A stretch of DNA of 64,000 nucleotides from Galeopsis tetrahit (taxonomy: Eukaryota; Streptophyta; Magnoliopsida; Lamiales; Lamiaceae), in the NCBI GenBank assembly GCA_963675135.1, contig OY776119.1, positions 41,105,198 through 41,169,197 on the forward strand, in the 5' to 3' direction. Below the pieces are notes generated by a model, which saw nothing but the letters and a program-made list of their open reading frames with translations, had not been told where the DNA came from and did not search any database. This document shows, piece by piece, positions 10,301 through 21,521 of the stretch. How positions within the stretch are numbered: the stretch's first letter is position 1; every line of letters begins with the position of its first letter. The position numbers were made by a program, and so were the translations under genes.

Positions 10301-11992
10301 AACTTTACTTTTTTTTTTTTGGTCTAGACCATTTTCACCTTTTGGAATTGGTCCTGTAAATTTAACATATTCGGCCTTTTTGTCCTGCGACTGGAAACTG
10401 TAGTTAACCCAGGCGGTCACTCGACGAAAAAGTCATATATGGTAAACTTACAAGACTAATTTCAAAATGTAGAAACGATCTTAATATGTGTGAATAAGAC
10501 TAAAACATCGTATAAATGGAGATGAACATAACATACAATGTAGGTGCTTGATGTGTATGGCAACCACGTCGAAGAAGGTGAAATCATTTTATTGAGAGTC
10601 GAGGGGTTGTCATTCCAAGATGGAAATAACAGCACGAATTGTACGAAAAAGGTTTGTTCACTACTTAATATATTGAGCTTACTAAATTAAGCTCGATTAG
10701 CATTTAATAATTCGTATAAATTTGTTACTAAATGCATTTAAACTGAACTATGAGCTGCATGAATATTGTGTGTTGCACACGAAAATATTGAAATCGCACG
10801 TAAACTATATGTTCTTCAATTTACAGGTAGATGCGCATGGATTTGTCGATTTGAGAAATTCTCTGAAAGTTTCCGACGGATATGGCAAAAATGGTACTAT
10901 ATAACCTATATCATATTCTATTACTTCTGTGTAGCAGAATTTTTTTTTTCTTTGTACAGTTTCCCTTAGTATAATTTTCAAGGACAGAGTCATTTTCCAG
11001 CAGAAGTTTCAGATTGAACTAAGAGACATAACATCTGTGCGAAAGGTTCGTATATATCTTTTCGTTCATAAACGCGAATTCGCACAACATAGATATATAT
11101 CATGCATTTTTTCATGACGTAAGTTGTTCAATATATATAGGAGCTCGAAGACGATCTTATAACAAGCGCATGTGCGATGAATGATCTCAAGAGGGAATTA
11201 GAGTACTGTCTACAATATGAACAGTTACATATCCAAAAGGAAATAAAATATTTACAAGGTTTCCCTCTCTTTTAGCTATATCAATTTTGCCGTTTTCAAA
11301 AAAAAAAAATGGACTTCCCAAGTTTGGGCAAATTGCAATTTTGGTCCAATGAAAATTTGGGATCACGAAAATGGTCATTTTTTAACAAAAATGATCTCAT
11401 ACGAAATTACAGCTAATGGAATTTTGGGACCATAACTGTTTTTTTAAATTTCTCATGGGACCAAAACTATTAAATATTTAAGGGTTAAGACCGTTTTTAC
11501 ATAAAAAAACAAAAAAGAAAAAAAAGGGACCAACAAAGAACATGGGACCAAAACTGTTTTTAGAAAATTCTGTTGCGACCAAAATTGCAATACACTCTCC
11601 CAGGTTTCGAAATTCTGTAGAAACAATAATTTCCCACACTTATTAGTTTTGCCAATGGATTTGTGATAATTTTCTTAGTGAGTGAAATTTTAACTACATG
11701 CAATCATTTTAACAATTATTAGTCACATTACTATTTCTCATTTACGTTCATTATTGTTGTAACTAATTTGAAAACAAATTGATTTCCAGGGGAACCGCGG
11801 CAGCTCTTTTTTGAAGCCTCGCCGGCTTCAAAATTGGCAGAGAAGAAGTTGGAGCTTGCAAAGATTAACAAGCATCTTGAAGAGACGAACAAGGCCTATA
11901 CGCAAGCCACTGAGAAGTTCCTTATGACTCGAGATAAGTATAACAACTTATCTCGAATAGGATCATCTTCCGTATCAGGGACGAGGAAATGA
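7369..11992 (+). CDS. GMI1-like: Short GMI1-like (SMCHD1-related) ATPase protein, 18 exons, 595 aa
   Basis: GMI1 proteins are plant SMCHD1 relatives used in DNA repair by somatic homologous recombination. I place exons at 7369-7473, 7553-7608, 7760-7870, 8108-8165, 8249-8304, 8404-8509, 8605-8673, 9040-9126, 9267-9311, 9425-9558, 9692-9869, 9951-10059, 10146-10237, 10544-10651, 10827-10893, 10960-11045, 11141-11258 and 11790-11992. All junctions are GT-AG and in phase, giving 1788 nt with no stop. The GHKL ATPase motifs are present: N-box ENSLRNLWSNGEGERRLI (residues 36-53), FDSGPGLDG (75-83) and GMFGYGGP (114-121). Residues 490-595 form a predicted coiled coil. Family members of about 1600 aa end in an SMC hinge, which is absent here. 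About 200 residues present in the paralogue at 27000-31890 are missing after residue 252, where two exons are fused in frame. Start chosen to match that paralogue (MNSKR). Family assignment is firm; activity is unknown. Confidence 0.88.
10270..10540. other. Intron insertion-like sequence in the GMI1-like gene
   Basis: Intron 13 is enlarged by sequence with the style of a non-coding repeat (TTGGTCTAGACC and TTTTGGAATTGGTCC). I cannot define its ends. Confidence 0.3.
11310..11608. mobile_element. MITE-like insertion in intron 17
   Basis: The last intron contains a block framed by inverted sequences: TTGCAATTTTGGTCC near 11330 and GACCAAAATTGCAA near 11580, with several internal GGGACCAAAACTGTTTTT-type repeats. 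A similar style of sequence lies in an intron of the minus-strand paralogue (28005-28340). Target-site duplication not resolved. Confidence 0.45.
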
Positions 11993-12499
11993 AATCAAAT
12001 TAACTACAACTTATTGTTGTAAAATTACACCTTTTTTTTTTTTGTATAATAATTGAAGGCACTTCAATTTGAAGCATTCTTGTATTCTTTTTTGTTTTAA
12101 TTCAGTGTTGTTAACTTAATTCACCAATGCACCAAGCTATATAATTAAATTCGATCAATTTAGAATGAATATTATTGCTAGAGACAATATTTACGAGCAA
12201 AAAATTGCACCCAAATATCGAGAGATCAATTCTTACCGGGTAGTTTTCGCACCCAAAGAACTGTCGGCTAACATTCCAAAATTCCCCTCCTTCCATGAGG
12301 TGGCGATGACAGCTCCCCTTTGGCAATAGCATTTTACCAGTCGCAATTGGGTTTGTGTTTTTTGATTTAGGAAAGAACATTAACAGATATAATGTGTTAT
12401 GTTTTCATTTTCAGGAAATAAAAGTTTTATTTTAATTAGGTTTTTCCAACAAAACAATGATGTGATATTTTTTAGGTTTTTCGCCAAAAGAGAACACAA
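11993..12499. other. 3' flank of the GMI1-like gene up to the LINE
   Basis: AT-rich sequence that presumably holds the 3' UTR and polyadenylation region (T-rich and AATAAT-containing stretches at 12030-12060). No other feature is seen. Confidence 0.4.
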
Positions 12500-15400
12500 A
12501 CATGCCAAGTGCAGGACCAAAAACGACAGTACATTTTTTCGTAGATTCCGGCGACCATGTGACGAAAAATGTACAATTCATGAAAAACTGGGGTAAAATT
12601 AGCCATAGTAAATTGGTGGCCAAATCTGAGGAGGCGTCTAAAATCATTTTGCAACTTGACCTAAAGATGGAGACGGAGCCTCTATCCAAAGAAGAAGTGT
12701 CGCTCGGCAGGGATCAATTTGATATCGTGGAAAACTATAAGAGGTCCAACGATCAGCTCATCTTTCAAAGAGCTCGCACTAACTGGATTAAATTCGGCGA
12801 CGAGAACTCTAAGTTCTTCCACTCATCCATCAAAGCAAGAAGAACGAGCAATGAGATTCATGGGATTAAAATTAATTGATCATGGCACACTGAAGTCGCT
12901 GACATTAAGGACAGATTGAGAAATTTCTTCGCAGATGAATCGACCAACAATCAGTGGAGGAGGCCAAAACTATGAGAACTCCAGTTTAAATCTTTAAACC
13001 ACGAAGACAATCGTTTTCTTACATCCGACTTCGAAGAGAACGAGATTAAGGCAGCTGTGTGGCAATGTGGGGAGGATAAGAGTCCTGGACCTGACGGTTT
13101 TAACTTCAAATTCATTCATCACTCTTAGGAAGTTATTAAAGAAGATTTCTTAAATTTCATCAATCATTTTGCCCACCATGGATCCTTCGTCAGGGGAAGT
13201 AACTGTTCATTTGTGACCCTAATTCCTAAGATACCGAATCCTGTTAGTGTGGAAGAATTCAGGCCAATTACTCTCATCGGGTGTATGTACAAAGTGATTG
13301 CCAAACTCCTTGCCAATCGTATCCGAAGTATCATTGGAAAAATAATCTCTGAGGAACAATCTGCGTTCATCCAAGGTAGAAACATCCTAGACGGAGTAGT
13401 TGTCCTAAACGAAGCTTTGGACGAAATCAAGAGAACTAAGAAGGAGGCTGTGATTATGAAAATCGACTTCGCCCGGGTTTACGACAGTGTTAGATGGGAT
13501 TTCTTGGGCGAGGTGATGGTAACAATGAACTTCAGTCCGAAATGGAGAAACTGGATATCTGAATGTCTCTCATCAGCCTCAGTTTCTGTCCTCGTCAACG
13601 GAAGCCCGACTAAGGAATTCATTCCCCAAAAAGGATTGAGACAGGGCCATCCCCTTTCCCCTTTTTTTGTTTCTTATTGCGGCTGAGGGCTTACGGGCGA
13701 TTGTTAACAGAGCCATTGCGGTGAATCTTTACAGTCCCTTGAGAGTGGGTGTTGGAAACGTGGAGGTTCCGATGCTTCAGTTCGCAGACGATACAATCTT
13801 GCTAGGAGACGGATCAGAGGATAATATTCTTGCTTTTAAAACTGTACTCAGGTGGACAGAACTGATCTCAGGTTTAGTGGTGAATTTTTCCAAGAGTGCA
13901 ATTATCGTGTTCTCTAAACCATATGAGTGGATCAACCAAGCTGCTCTTTCCCTTAATTGTGCCATTGGTGTTGCCCCATTTTTTTACCTCGGAATTCCAA
14001 TGGGCACGAAACATAACGATGGCAGCGTGTGGAGTCGCGTGCTTGCTAAATTTCAGAAAAAACTTAATTCCTGGAAGAGTAAACACCTTTCTACAGCAGG
14101 TAAGGTTGTTCTCATTAACTCGGTTCTCAGTGCGTTGCCTACTTACATGATGTCTTTATATCGCATACCTAAAGCCATCCTATCCAGCCTTTTGAGAGTA
14201 ATAATAAACCCAAAATCTTTTGGGTTAAATGGGATTCTGTGTGCGAGAGTAAAGAGAGAGGAGGTCTTGGTATAAAAAATTTAGATTTGTTCAACAAGGC
14301 CCTATTAGGTAAATGGCTTTGGAAATTTCGTACTAAAAAAGATTCGTTATGGTATAAAGTGTTGTGTGCTAAGTACGGGGAGGGTTTCGAGATGGATTCG
14401 GGAGAGTGTTCGGCATTGAGGAGATGTGGGGTAGATAGAAGAGGTGGTAGGATTTCGGGCTGGATCAAAGGGATATTGAGTATGGAGAAAGGCAGTGGGG
14501 GGAGTTGGTTTAGAAACAATATAGAGAGGGTTTTGGGTAATGGTGACAGTATATATTTTTTGGGGGACGAGTGGTGTGAGTCAAGGGCTTTGTGTGAGAT
14601 TTACCCGAGACTCTTCCTTGTCTCGGAGGATAAGGGTAGGAGGGTGAGGGAGTTGGGGGAGATGGATGAGAGTGGATTGTGGGAATGGAAATTATCTTGG
14701 AGGAGATCTCTTTTCGAGTGGGAACAACTGACTCTTAATTCTCTGCTTAGTTGTGTCAACAGGTTCAGTTCGGACGAATGTAGACCTGATTCGTGGAGAT
14801 GGAAATTCGAGGCAGATGGTTGTTACTCCACGAAATCGGCGTACGAGGCATTCTACACGGGAAGTAGATTTCACCCGGAAAATTCAAATGTTTCACTTGG
14901 AGACTACTCGTCGGAAGGCTACCTACCAAGCAGAACTTAGCTAGAAGAGGAGTCGACCTAGGGAACACGTTATGTGCTCTATGTGGAGGGGCAGCAGAGA
15001 CCGAGAGCCATCTGTTTTTTGAGTGCGAATCCGCCTATTCTCTATGGTCTAAAATCTTCAATTGGCTTGGCTGCTACACTGTTGGACATAACCAGGTTAA
15101 GATAAATTTAAAACCATTTCATGGGGCTTCGACCAGAGGGTATTCGATTTAAAGTTTGGGCATCCTTGTGGTCTAATACTGTTTGGGTAATCTGGAAACT
15201 GAGGAACAATTTCATTTTCAACAACGAGACGACAGATATCGAGAAAGCTTTTGATGAATGTTGTGTAAGGTCGTGGTCTTGGATCAAAGTGAAATCGCAA
15301 AAGCCTTTTTCTTATAGTTTGAATGATTGGGTTTCTAATCCTAAGGTTTGTATGATGAATGTTTCTAATCGCAAAAGCCATTTTCTTATATCTCAGCCTG

Positions 15401-15513
15401 GGATAGTTTTGTTTTTATTTTATTTTCTGGGTGTTCTGATTTGTACTTATTTGTAGGGTTGGAGTACCCCTTGTACTCCCCTTTTAATTCCATTTCATTG
15501 CTGTTTCAAAAAA
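12500..15513 (+). mobile_element. 5'-truncated L1-type LINE, ORF2 pseudogene
   Basis: Conceptual frames give the region before the reverse transcriptase (WIKFGDENSKFFH), then the RT domain: SPGPDGF, FRPITLIGCMYKVIAK, EEQSAFIQGRNILDG, MKIDFARVYDSV and the catalytic FADDT near 13785. The zf-RVT region LCALCGGAAETESHLFFEC follows at about 14970-15030. The 3' end is TTGGAGTACCCCTTGTACTC plus an A-rich tail. The endonuclease and ORF1 are missing, so the copy is 5'-truncated. It is inactive: in-frame stops near 12879, 12976 and 13127, a frameshift at a T7 run near 13665 (SPF|LFLIAAEGL), and further shifts near 14210 and 14900. Confidence 0.92.
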
Positions 15514-15748
15514 AAAGAAAAACTGGGACTATATTCGTACAATTAACTTTCTTGGACCATTATACTAAAGGTGAAAAGTTATGTGAATAAAATAAATTGC
15601 ATCCCTCTAATCAGCCTATAATTGAAATACATTCAACCATTCATCAAATTCCTACGTGATTTGAAATACTCCAAAAAAAAAAACCTAGAAGAAGCAAAAT
15701 TCTTTCATCCAAAATTCAGCAAAATCCTTTCTATCTTATTGTGAAGGA

Positions 15749-16157
15749 CTAGCTAGGTCCTTCGTCAGTTGGAACATGATTTGATCCTCCTCGAGTTAAG
15801 TTGTTATACTTATCTCGAGCCATAATGAACTTCTCAGTGGCTCGTCTGTATTCCTTGTTTGCCTTGTTAAGACATTCGCCAATCTCTGCAAACTCAAATT
15901 TTTTCTCTGCCAATACTTGCGGAACCCAAGCATTTTCAAAAAATAGCTGCGGCCTCACTGCAAATATTTGTTAAAATTATTTCATTCAACAAGAGTTTGA
16001 GATAAAAAAAAAACACTAATGAATACAAAATATAGGAATTAAACCGTGTAACCGTTCTATTTCATGTTGGAGTTTTACTTGTGTAAGCTGTAGACTTTCC
16101 AACTTCCTACTGCAATCACTCATCTCAAATGCAGTTGATACGAGATCATCCTCAACC
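15749..16157 (-). pseudogene. GMI1-like last two exons (orphan)
   Basis: The last exon is 15749-15957 and encodes PQLFFENAWVPQVLAEKKFE and onwards to a stop at 15749. It parallels the last exon of the gene at 7369-11992 (QLFFEASPASKLAEKK), with the same entry phase. The preceding exon (about 16046-16157) encodes VEDDLVSTAFEMSDCSRKLE, matching exon 17 of that gene. Its acceptor reads TATGAG instead of the TAG|GAG kept in copy 1. No earlier exons follow upstream; AT-rich spacer begins instead. Confidence 0.82.
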
Positions 16158-16971
16158 TCATACAGGAAAAAAATTGTCGTAAGAAAATGCACAATATCTA
16201 TGTCATGTGAAAAAAATTACATACCGTTAGGTAAAGGTCATTTTCTACCTCCAATTGTGGAGTCTCTAAAGTTTGCAATGGCTACAAAAGAAGTTCAGAC
16301 AACATTCTTAGTTTGATCAAAATTTGAAAAATCGAATGGAAGTACAAAGTCCCAAAAATCGAATGGAAGTATATTTTGGTGGAGAACTCAAACGAATTTC
16401 TTAATTTTCAAATGCCAAGTCCACGGCGTATTTATAGGTACAAAAATACAGAATTTATATAATCTAATAATGGTGAATCTTGAAAGTCAATTTGAATACA
16501 TGAACTAGAAATTAATTCAATATTAATTATATAAACAAAATTAATTATAGAATCAAAAGACACAATTTTTTAAAAAAAAAATTATATTCCAACATATATA
16601 TATATATATAATTGCATTCAAATTAAAGTATTTAATGTATTTAATCAAGCCGTGATTTAAATACATTTTATATATTTCTATACTAAGATATTTAAATACA
16701 TCCTATTTATATGTCAAATTAATTAGTTTAATGGATTTTAGGCTAATCGATTAAATTTAAATATATAAACAAAAATTACAAACCTAATTAAGTCTATTAG
16801 TCCCAATGTGATACGTACTAGTTTTCTAATATTTGTTCATCCATATTCAGAAGAAAATTTAATTAGCTCAATATGTTTTGCCCAAGAAAATGCAACATAT
16901 TTATGTTTTGTGAACTTCGCAATTAAAGTAGGCAATACCTGCAAAAAAAAGTTCAAACAATATTCTTAGTT
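16158..16971. other. AT-rich spacer of the duplicated block
   Basis: Matches 2520-3330 almost base for base, including a short (AT)n run near 16595. No gene is seen. Confidence 0.6.
16963..16971. other. 9-bp target-site duplication, left
   Basis: TTCTTAGTT here is repeated at 20394-20402. In copy 1 of the segmental duplication the site occurs once (near 3321), which proves the insertion and its exact ends. Confidence 0.93.
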
Positions 16972-17222
16972 GGGACCTTCTATATGTAGTCAGGGTGTCG
17001 TAACGTGTCGTAATGACTACCGTAGTCAGTTAATCTAATCCATTAAAAATCTAATCTAAAGGTTTAGATTTGATGACCTGTTACCTTTTGTAAATTTTAC
17101 GATATGTATTGTCGTAAAGTGTCATAAATTTGTATTTTCTATTAAATTAATTAAAATATATTATTGTAAATTTACATTTTTATCCTTATACAATAAAATA
17201 ATTTATTACAACAATTATCTAC

Positions 17223-17540
17223 ACCCCCGCTAATTTTATGAGTTCACCCCAAATCATTTTTTACCATAGTTATCTGCACCCATTCATTTTATGAGTTCAC
17301 CCAAATCATTTTTTACCATAGTTATCTGCACCCATTCATTTTATGAGTTCACCTCCAACTCATTTCTTTTTTACAACGGTTATCTACACCCGCTCATTTT
17401 ATGAGTTCACCCCCAAATTATATTTTTACCAAAATTATCTGCACCCGCTCATTTTATGAGTTCACCCCCAAATTATTTTTATACCACAATTATTTGCACC
17501 CGCTCATTTTATGAGTTCACCCCAAAATATTTTTTTAAAA
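17223..17540. repeat. Tandem 60-bp units in left MULE terminus
   Basis: Six units are built on GCTCATTTTATGAGTTCACC, spaced by TTTTTACCATAGTTATCTGC-like sequence. They recur inverted at 19890-20205. Confidence 0.85.
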
Positions 17541-17884
17541 ATAATTACATTTAAAAGACTATATTATTTTTTTATTAATTAACACAAAATATAATAAAAT
17601 CAACCCTAATTTATACATTTACAATCTACAACCGAGTCATTGCCGAGTTACCGTCGATTCACCACCAAATCACTCATATTTTTAGAAAAAAAATCGTAAA
17701 AACATAATTAAAAAAAACTATCGAGATTATGCACAATTTTTTTTTTCTTTTTAATTTTTCTTCCCATTTTCAATTTTTATTCCAAAATTTTTATTTCTTC
17801 GTTTTTTTTGTTTCCTACTTTTTTTTCATTAGTATATTTTTTAGTTTTAATACAAAATAATATTATATGTATGATTTTATTATA

Positions 17885-18102
17885 ATCCCTCCGTCCTAGT
17901 GAAAGCTCCTCATGAGCTTCGGACACAGAGGTTAAAAAATATGATATAATAAGTGGATGTATGAGAGGTGATGTGATTGAGAGAGAGAGAGGAGAATATA
18001 ATGAAATGTGAGAGGGAATAGTTTGGCAAAAAAGGAATGAGTAACTTTCATTGGGACAAACGAATAAGGAAAGTTGGGTAGTTTTCAATAGGAAGGAGGG
18101 AG
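17885..18102. mobile_element. Stowaway MITE nested in the MULE
   Basis: Left end ATCCCTCCGTCCTAGTGAAA, right end AATAGGAAGGAGGGAG, flanked by TA on both sides. The 218-bp length and TA target fit Stowaway (Tc1/mariner) MITEs. Confidence 0.85.
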
Positions 18103-18103
18103 T

Positions 18104-18600
18104 AGTCGGTAATACAACAAGTAATAATCAGTAATACCATAAACAGTAATCAGTAATACCATTAACAATAATTAGTAATACCACGAACATTAATCAGTAA
18201 TACCATTAATATTAATCAGTAAAATTTTATACAATAACAAATAATTTCACACATCTAATTATATTCAATAATACAAAAAAAAAAAAATATCAGTAATACC
18301 ATGAACAGTAAGTAGTAATACCATGAACATTGAATAGTAATATCTCATACAATAACAAATAATTCCACAAATCTAATTATATTCAATAATACCAAAAACA
18401 ATTATCAGTAATACCATAAACAATAATATGTAATACCTTAAAAATAATAATAATAATCAGTAATAAATAATTTCACATAATCAGTAATACCACAATTAAT
18501 AATCAATAATCATTAATATTAATTCAATAGTGTATTAATAGTAATACCGCAATCAATAACTAGTAATATCAGTATCAATAATACCAATAACAATAATACC
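18104..18600. repeat. Degenerate AT-rich short tandem repeat
   Basis: Irregular repeats of AGTAATACCAT and AACAATAATC fill this stretch, inside the Mutator-like element. Confidence 0.75.
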
Positions 18601-18639
18601 ATAAAAAAAGTGGAGAGAGTGCAGATCGGGGTGTACTAA

Positions 18640-19062
18640 AGAAAATAGAGGGTGCAGATTACCAAGCCCAATTGAAGGAAACTCTAGCCCAATGGGAGGG
18701 CACCCTAGGTCAGTAGTCGTCGCTTGGGATTTCATCAGTAAGGTCACCAGCTCCGAGTGTCGTCCGGTCAGAGATCCATCAGCAACATACTCACAGTCCT
18801 CCGTCGGGCCGTCGTCAGCCGGAGGAAGAGGCTGCGCAGGAGCAGGGTGAAGAAGACGGATGAAGCAATGTAGCTTCGATTTGGACAGAGATTAACGACG
18901 AGAGAGAGGCAGTGTCGATCCGAGTGTTGCAGGCAAGCGTCGTTGATGTAGGAGAAGCTCCTGGATCGCGAACGCAATGGAGATTGATCGAAGCAGTCGC
19001 GTCGGTGGTCGAAATGAGGAGAGGATTTCGGCCACCATGGATCGTGGCCGAGATGGAAGATT
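18640..19062. other. GC-richer captured nuclear sequence, left of ndhH
   Basis: The base composition is unlike the surrounding AT-rich MULE arms, as expected for a captured gene fragment. I do not recognise the source. Confidence 0.5.
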
Positions 19063-19328
19063 ATGTTCGATTATTTAGCTACTATGTTCACAGAAGCAAT
19101 AACCGTAAACGGGCCCGAACAGCTAGGGAATATTCAAGTACCTAAAAGGGCTAGCTATATCAGAGCTATTATGTTGGAACTGAGTCGTATCGCTTCCCAT
19201 TTGTTATGGCTCGGTCCTTTTATGGCAGATATTGGGGCGCAGACTCCTTTCTTCTACATTTTTCGAGAACGAGAATTGATATATGACCTATTTGAAGCTG
19301 CTACCGGCATGCGCATGATGCATAATTT
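19063..19328 (+). pseudogene. ndhH: Plastid ndhH fragment captured in the MULE
   Basis: The frame encodes [20 protein letters not shown] through [20 protein letters not shown] to RMMHNF. This is an internal part of the plastid NAD(P)H-quinone oxidoreductase subunit H, roughly residues 70-155 of about 393. The reading frame is intact and shows almost no change from the conserved plastid sequence, so capture was recent. The open frame runs on past the fragment into unrelated GC-rich sequence to 19524, giving a chimeric 153-codon frame. Confidence 0.92.
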
Positions 19329-19480
19329 TAGTGAAGAATCGCGATTGCGATTCGAGGAGGGGTCTCGGGCTTCAGCGGCCGAGACCGAAGCGCCGCCTTC
19401 GCCGTCGAGAGGGTGGTCGGGCATGGTGGTGGCTGGGTCACCCGCCGACATGCATGGATTTCCGGCAGGTCCTTTACTCA
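19329..19480. other. GC-richer captured sequence, right of ndhH
   Basis: GC-rich stretch (for example GCGGCCGAGACCGAAGCG) fused directly to the ndhH piece. Source not recognised. Confidence 0.5.
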
Positions 19481-19889
19481 TCAAATTAAAATTAAAATTT
19501 AAGTGCACCGCTAATCAACTTTAATAAAATTATACCTATAATATTATTTTGTATTAAAATTTAAAAAATACACATGCAAAAAATGGAAAAGAAAGACAGG
19601 AAAATTTAAAAAGGAAAAGAAAAAAAAAACAAGGAAATAAAAAATTTGAAAAAAAATTGAAAATGGGAAGAAAAAAGAAAAAGAGGAGGGGGAAGAAAAA
19701 TTAAAAAGAAAAAAATTGAGATTTGTGGCTAATTTCAATAGTTTTTTATTAATTATATTTTTACGCTTTTTTTTTAAATATGGGTGATTTGGTGGTGAAT
19801 TGATTTTTTAGAGTTTATTTTATTATATTTTGTGTAAAATAATAAAAGGATAATATAGTCTTTTAAATGTGATTATTTTTTAAAAAATA

Positions 19890-20205
19890 TTTTGGGGTGC
19901 ACTCATAAAATGTGCGAGTGCAGATAACCGTGGTAAAACAATAATTTGGGGGTGAAGTCATAAAATGAGCGAGTGAAGATAATTGTGGTAAAAAATAATT
20001 TGGGGGTGAACTCATAGAATGAGCGGGTGTAAATAACTGTTGTAAAAAAGAAATGATTTGGGGGTGAACTCATTAAATGAGCGGGTGCAGATAATTGTTG
20101 TAAAAATATGTTTAGGGGGTGAATTCATTAAATTAGCGGGTGCAAATAATTGTAGTAAAAATATGATTAGGGGGTGCACTCATTAAATTAGTGGGTGCAG
20201 GTAAA
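19890..20205. repeat. Tandem 60-bp units in right MULE terminus
   Basis: Inverted counterpart of 17223-17540, with units of GGGGTGAACTCATAAAATGA type. Confidence 0.85.
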
Positions 20206-20393
20206 ATATAAATAAAATTTAAAAAGAAGGGTAATATAGTAAATAACAAAATATAATTTAAATAATGCTAAAAATAACTGAAACCTGTATGACAGGTAGC
20301 AGGTCGTTTTTACGGTTACGACGCCACATGGCGCAATTCGACAAAGTGACTGCGTAGTCACTTTGTAAAATGTGACTACGGTAAGAATTGCCC

Positions 20394-20402
20394 TTCTTAG
20401 TT
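20394..20402. other. 9-bp target-site duplication, right
   Basis: TTCTTAGTT, partner of 16963-16971. Confidence 0.93.
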
Positions 20403-21107
20403 TGATCAAAATCTAAAAAATCAAATGGAAGTACAAAATCCCAAAATTACTAGACGTCAACCTTCATATCGTTAGTGGTAGAGAACATATATTTTGGTGG
20501 AGAACTCATTTAGATTTCTTAATTTTCAAATGCCAAGTACATAGGGTATTTATAGGTACAAAAATACATCATTAATCTAATCTAATAATGGTGAATCTTG
20601 AAAGTCACTTTTAATACATGAACTATAAATTAATTCTGGAATCAAGAGACAGAGTCTAGAAATTTCAAATTAAAGTATTTAATGTATTTAAATATATTAT
20701 ATTTCTATACTAAGATATTTAAATACGTTGTTATTTAGAAATAACCAGTGCTGCGTCCCTTCCTTAGGTTAGGGTTTTTATGTATGTCAAATTAATTAGT
20801 TTAATGGATTAAGGCTAAACGATTTAATTTAAACATATTAAAAAAAATGGAACAGAGGAAGTAATATTTTCTTGAACTAGAAAACGCGTTAAATGGATAT
20901 ATATAGATTTTTTTTTACTAAAATTGTTTTAATTTTTAAATTTTTTAAATTTAAATTAAAAATTCTAAAAATCTCATTCACATTTAAAATATTTGAGAAT
21001 TCTATAATTTAGTTAGCAAATACTAAATCCCTCGTATCTACCCATTAAAGAACTAAAAAGACGCATTGAATGAAGAAGTGGTGATCTAAAGCAGCAGCCG
21101 AGTCCTG

Positions 21108-21521
21108 GTAATTTTCATTAGTTTTTATATACCTTGGATTATTTCGAAATGGGTTAATTGTTAGTAATTTTGTGTTTTGTTTGTGTAATTGTTCGAATTT
21201 CTTTTGAATTTTTGCCTAGTGTTTCTTTCTATTGCTGAAACTATGGATGGTAATTTTCATTAGTTTTTACCTTGGATTAATTCGAAATGGGTTAATTGTT
21301 AGTAATTTTCATGTCTTGTTTGTGTAATTGCTCGAATTTCTTTTGAATTTTTGCCTAGTGTTTCTTTCTATTGCTGAAACTATGGATGGTAATTTTCATT
21401 AGTTTTTACCTTGGATTAATTCGAAATGGGTTAATTGTTAGTAATTTTCATGTCTTGTTTGTGTAATTGCTCGAATTTCTTTTGAATTTTTGCCTAGTGT
21501 TTCTTTCGGTTGCTGAAACCA
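21108..21521 (+). repeat. 140-bp tandem repeat upstream of F-box gene, three units
   Basis: Units start at about 21108, 21248 and 21388, one more than in copy 1 (4036-4310). Each ends in the start-codon context GCTGAAACYATGGAT. Confidence 0.88.

Larger units (their letters stand above)
16972..20393. mobile_element. Non-autonomous Mutator-like element (Pack-MULE) with captured sequences
   Basis: The element is bounded by a 9-bp duplication (TTCTTAGTT), typical of Mutator-like elements. Its ends are GGGACCTTCTATATGTAGTC and, inverted, GGGCAATTCTTACCGTAGTC. Long inverted terminal regions of several hundred bp extend inward and contain tandem 60-bp units (17223-17540 and, inverted, 19890-20205). 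The interior holds GC-richer captured DNA (18640-19480), including a plastid ndhH piece, plus a Stowaway MITE and AT-rich repeats. No transposase is encoded. Confidence 0.9.

Noticed and set aside
17223..17540. Regular repeats with spacers, superficially like a CRISPR array
   Set aside because: The units are 60-bp tandem repeats in the arm of a Mutator-like element, mirrored at 19890-20205, in a plant genome.
19063..19524. 153-codon frame as a new chimeric gene
   Set aside because: The plastid and GC-rich parts are joined by capture in a transposon and no promoter or transcript evidence is visible, so I list only the ndhH fragment and do not call a gene.
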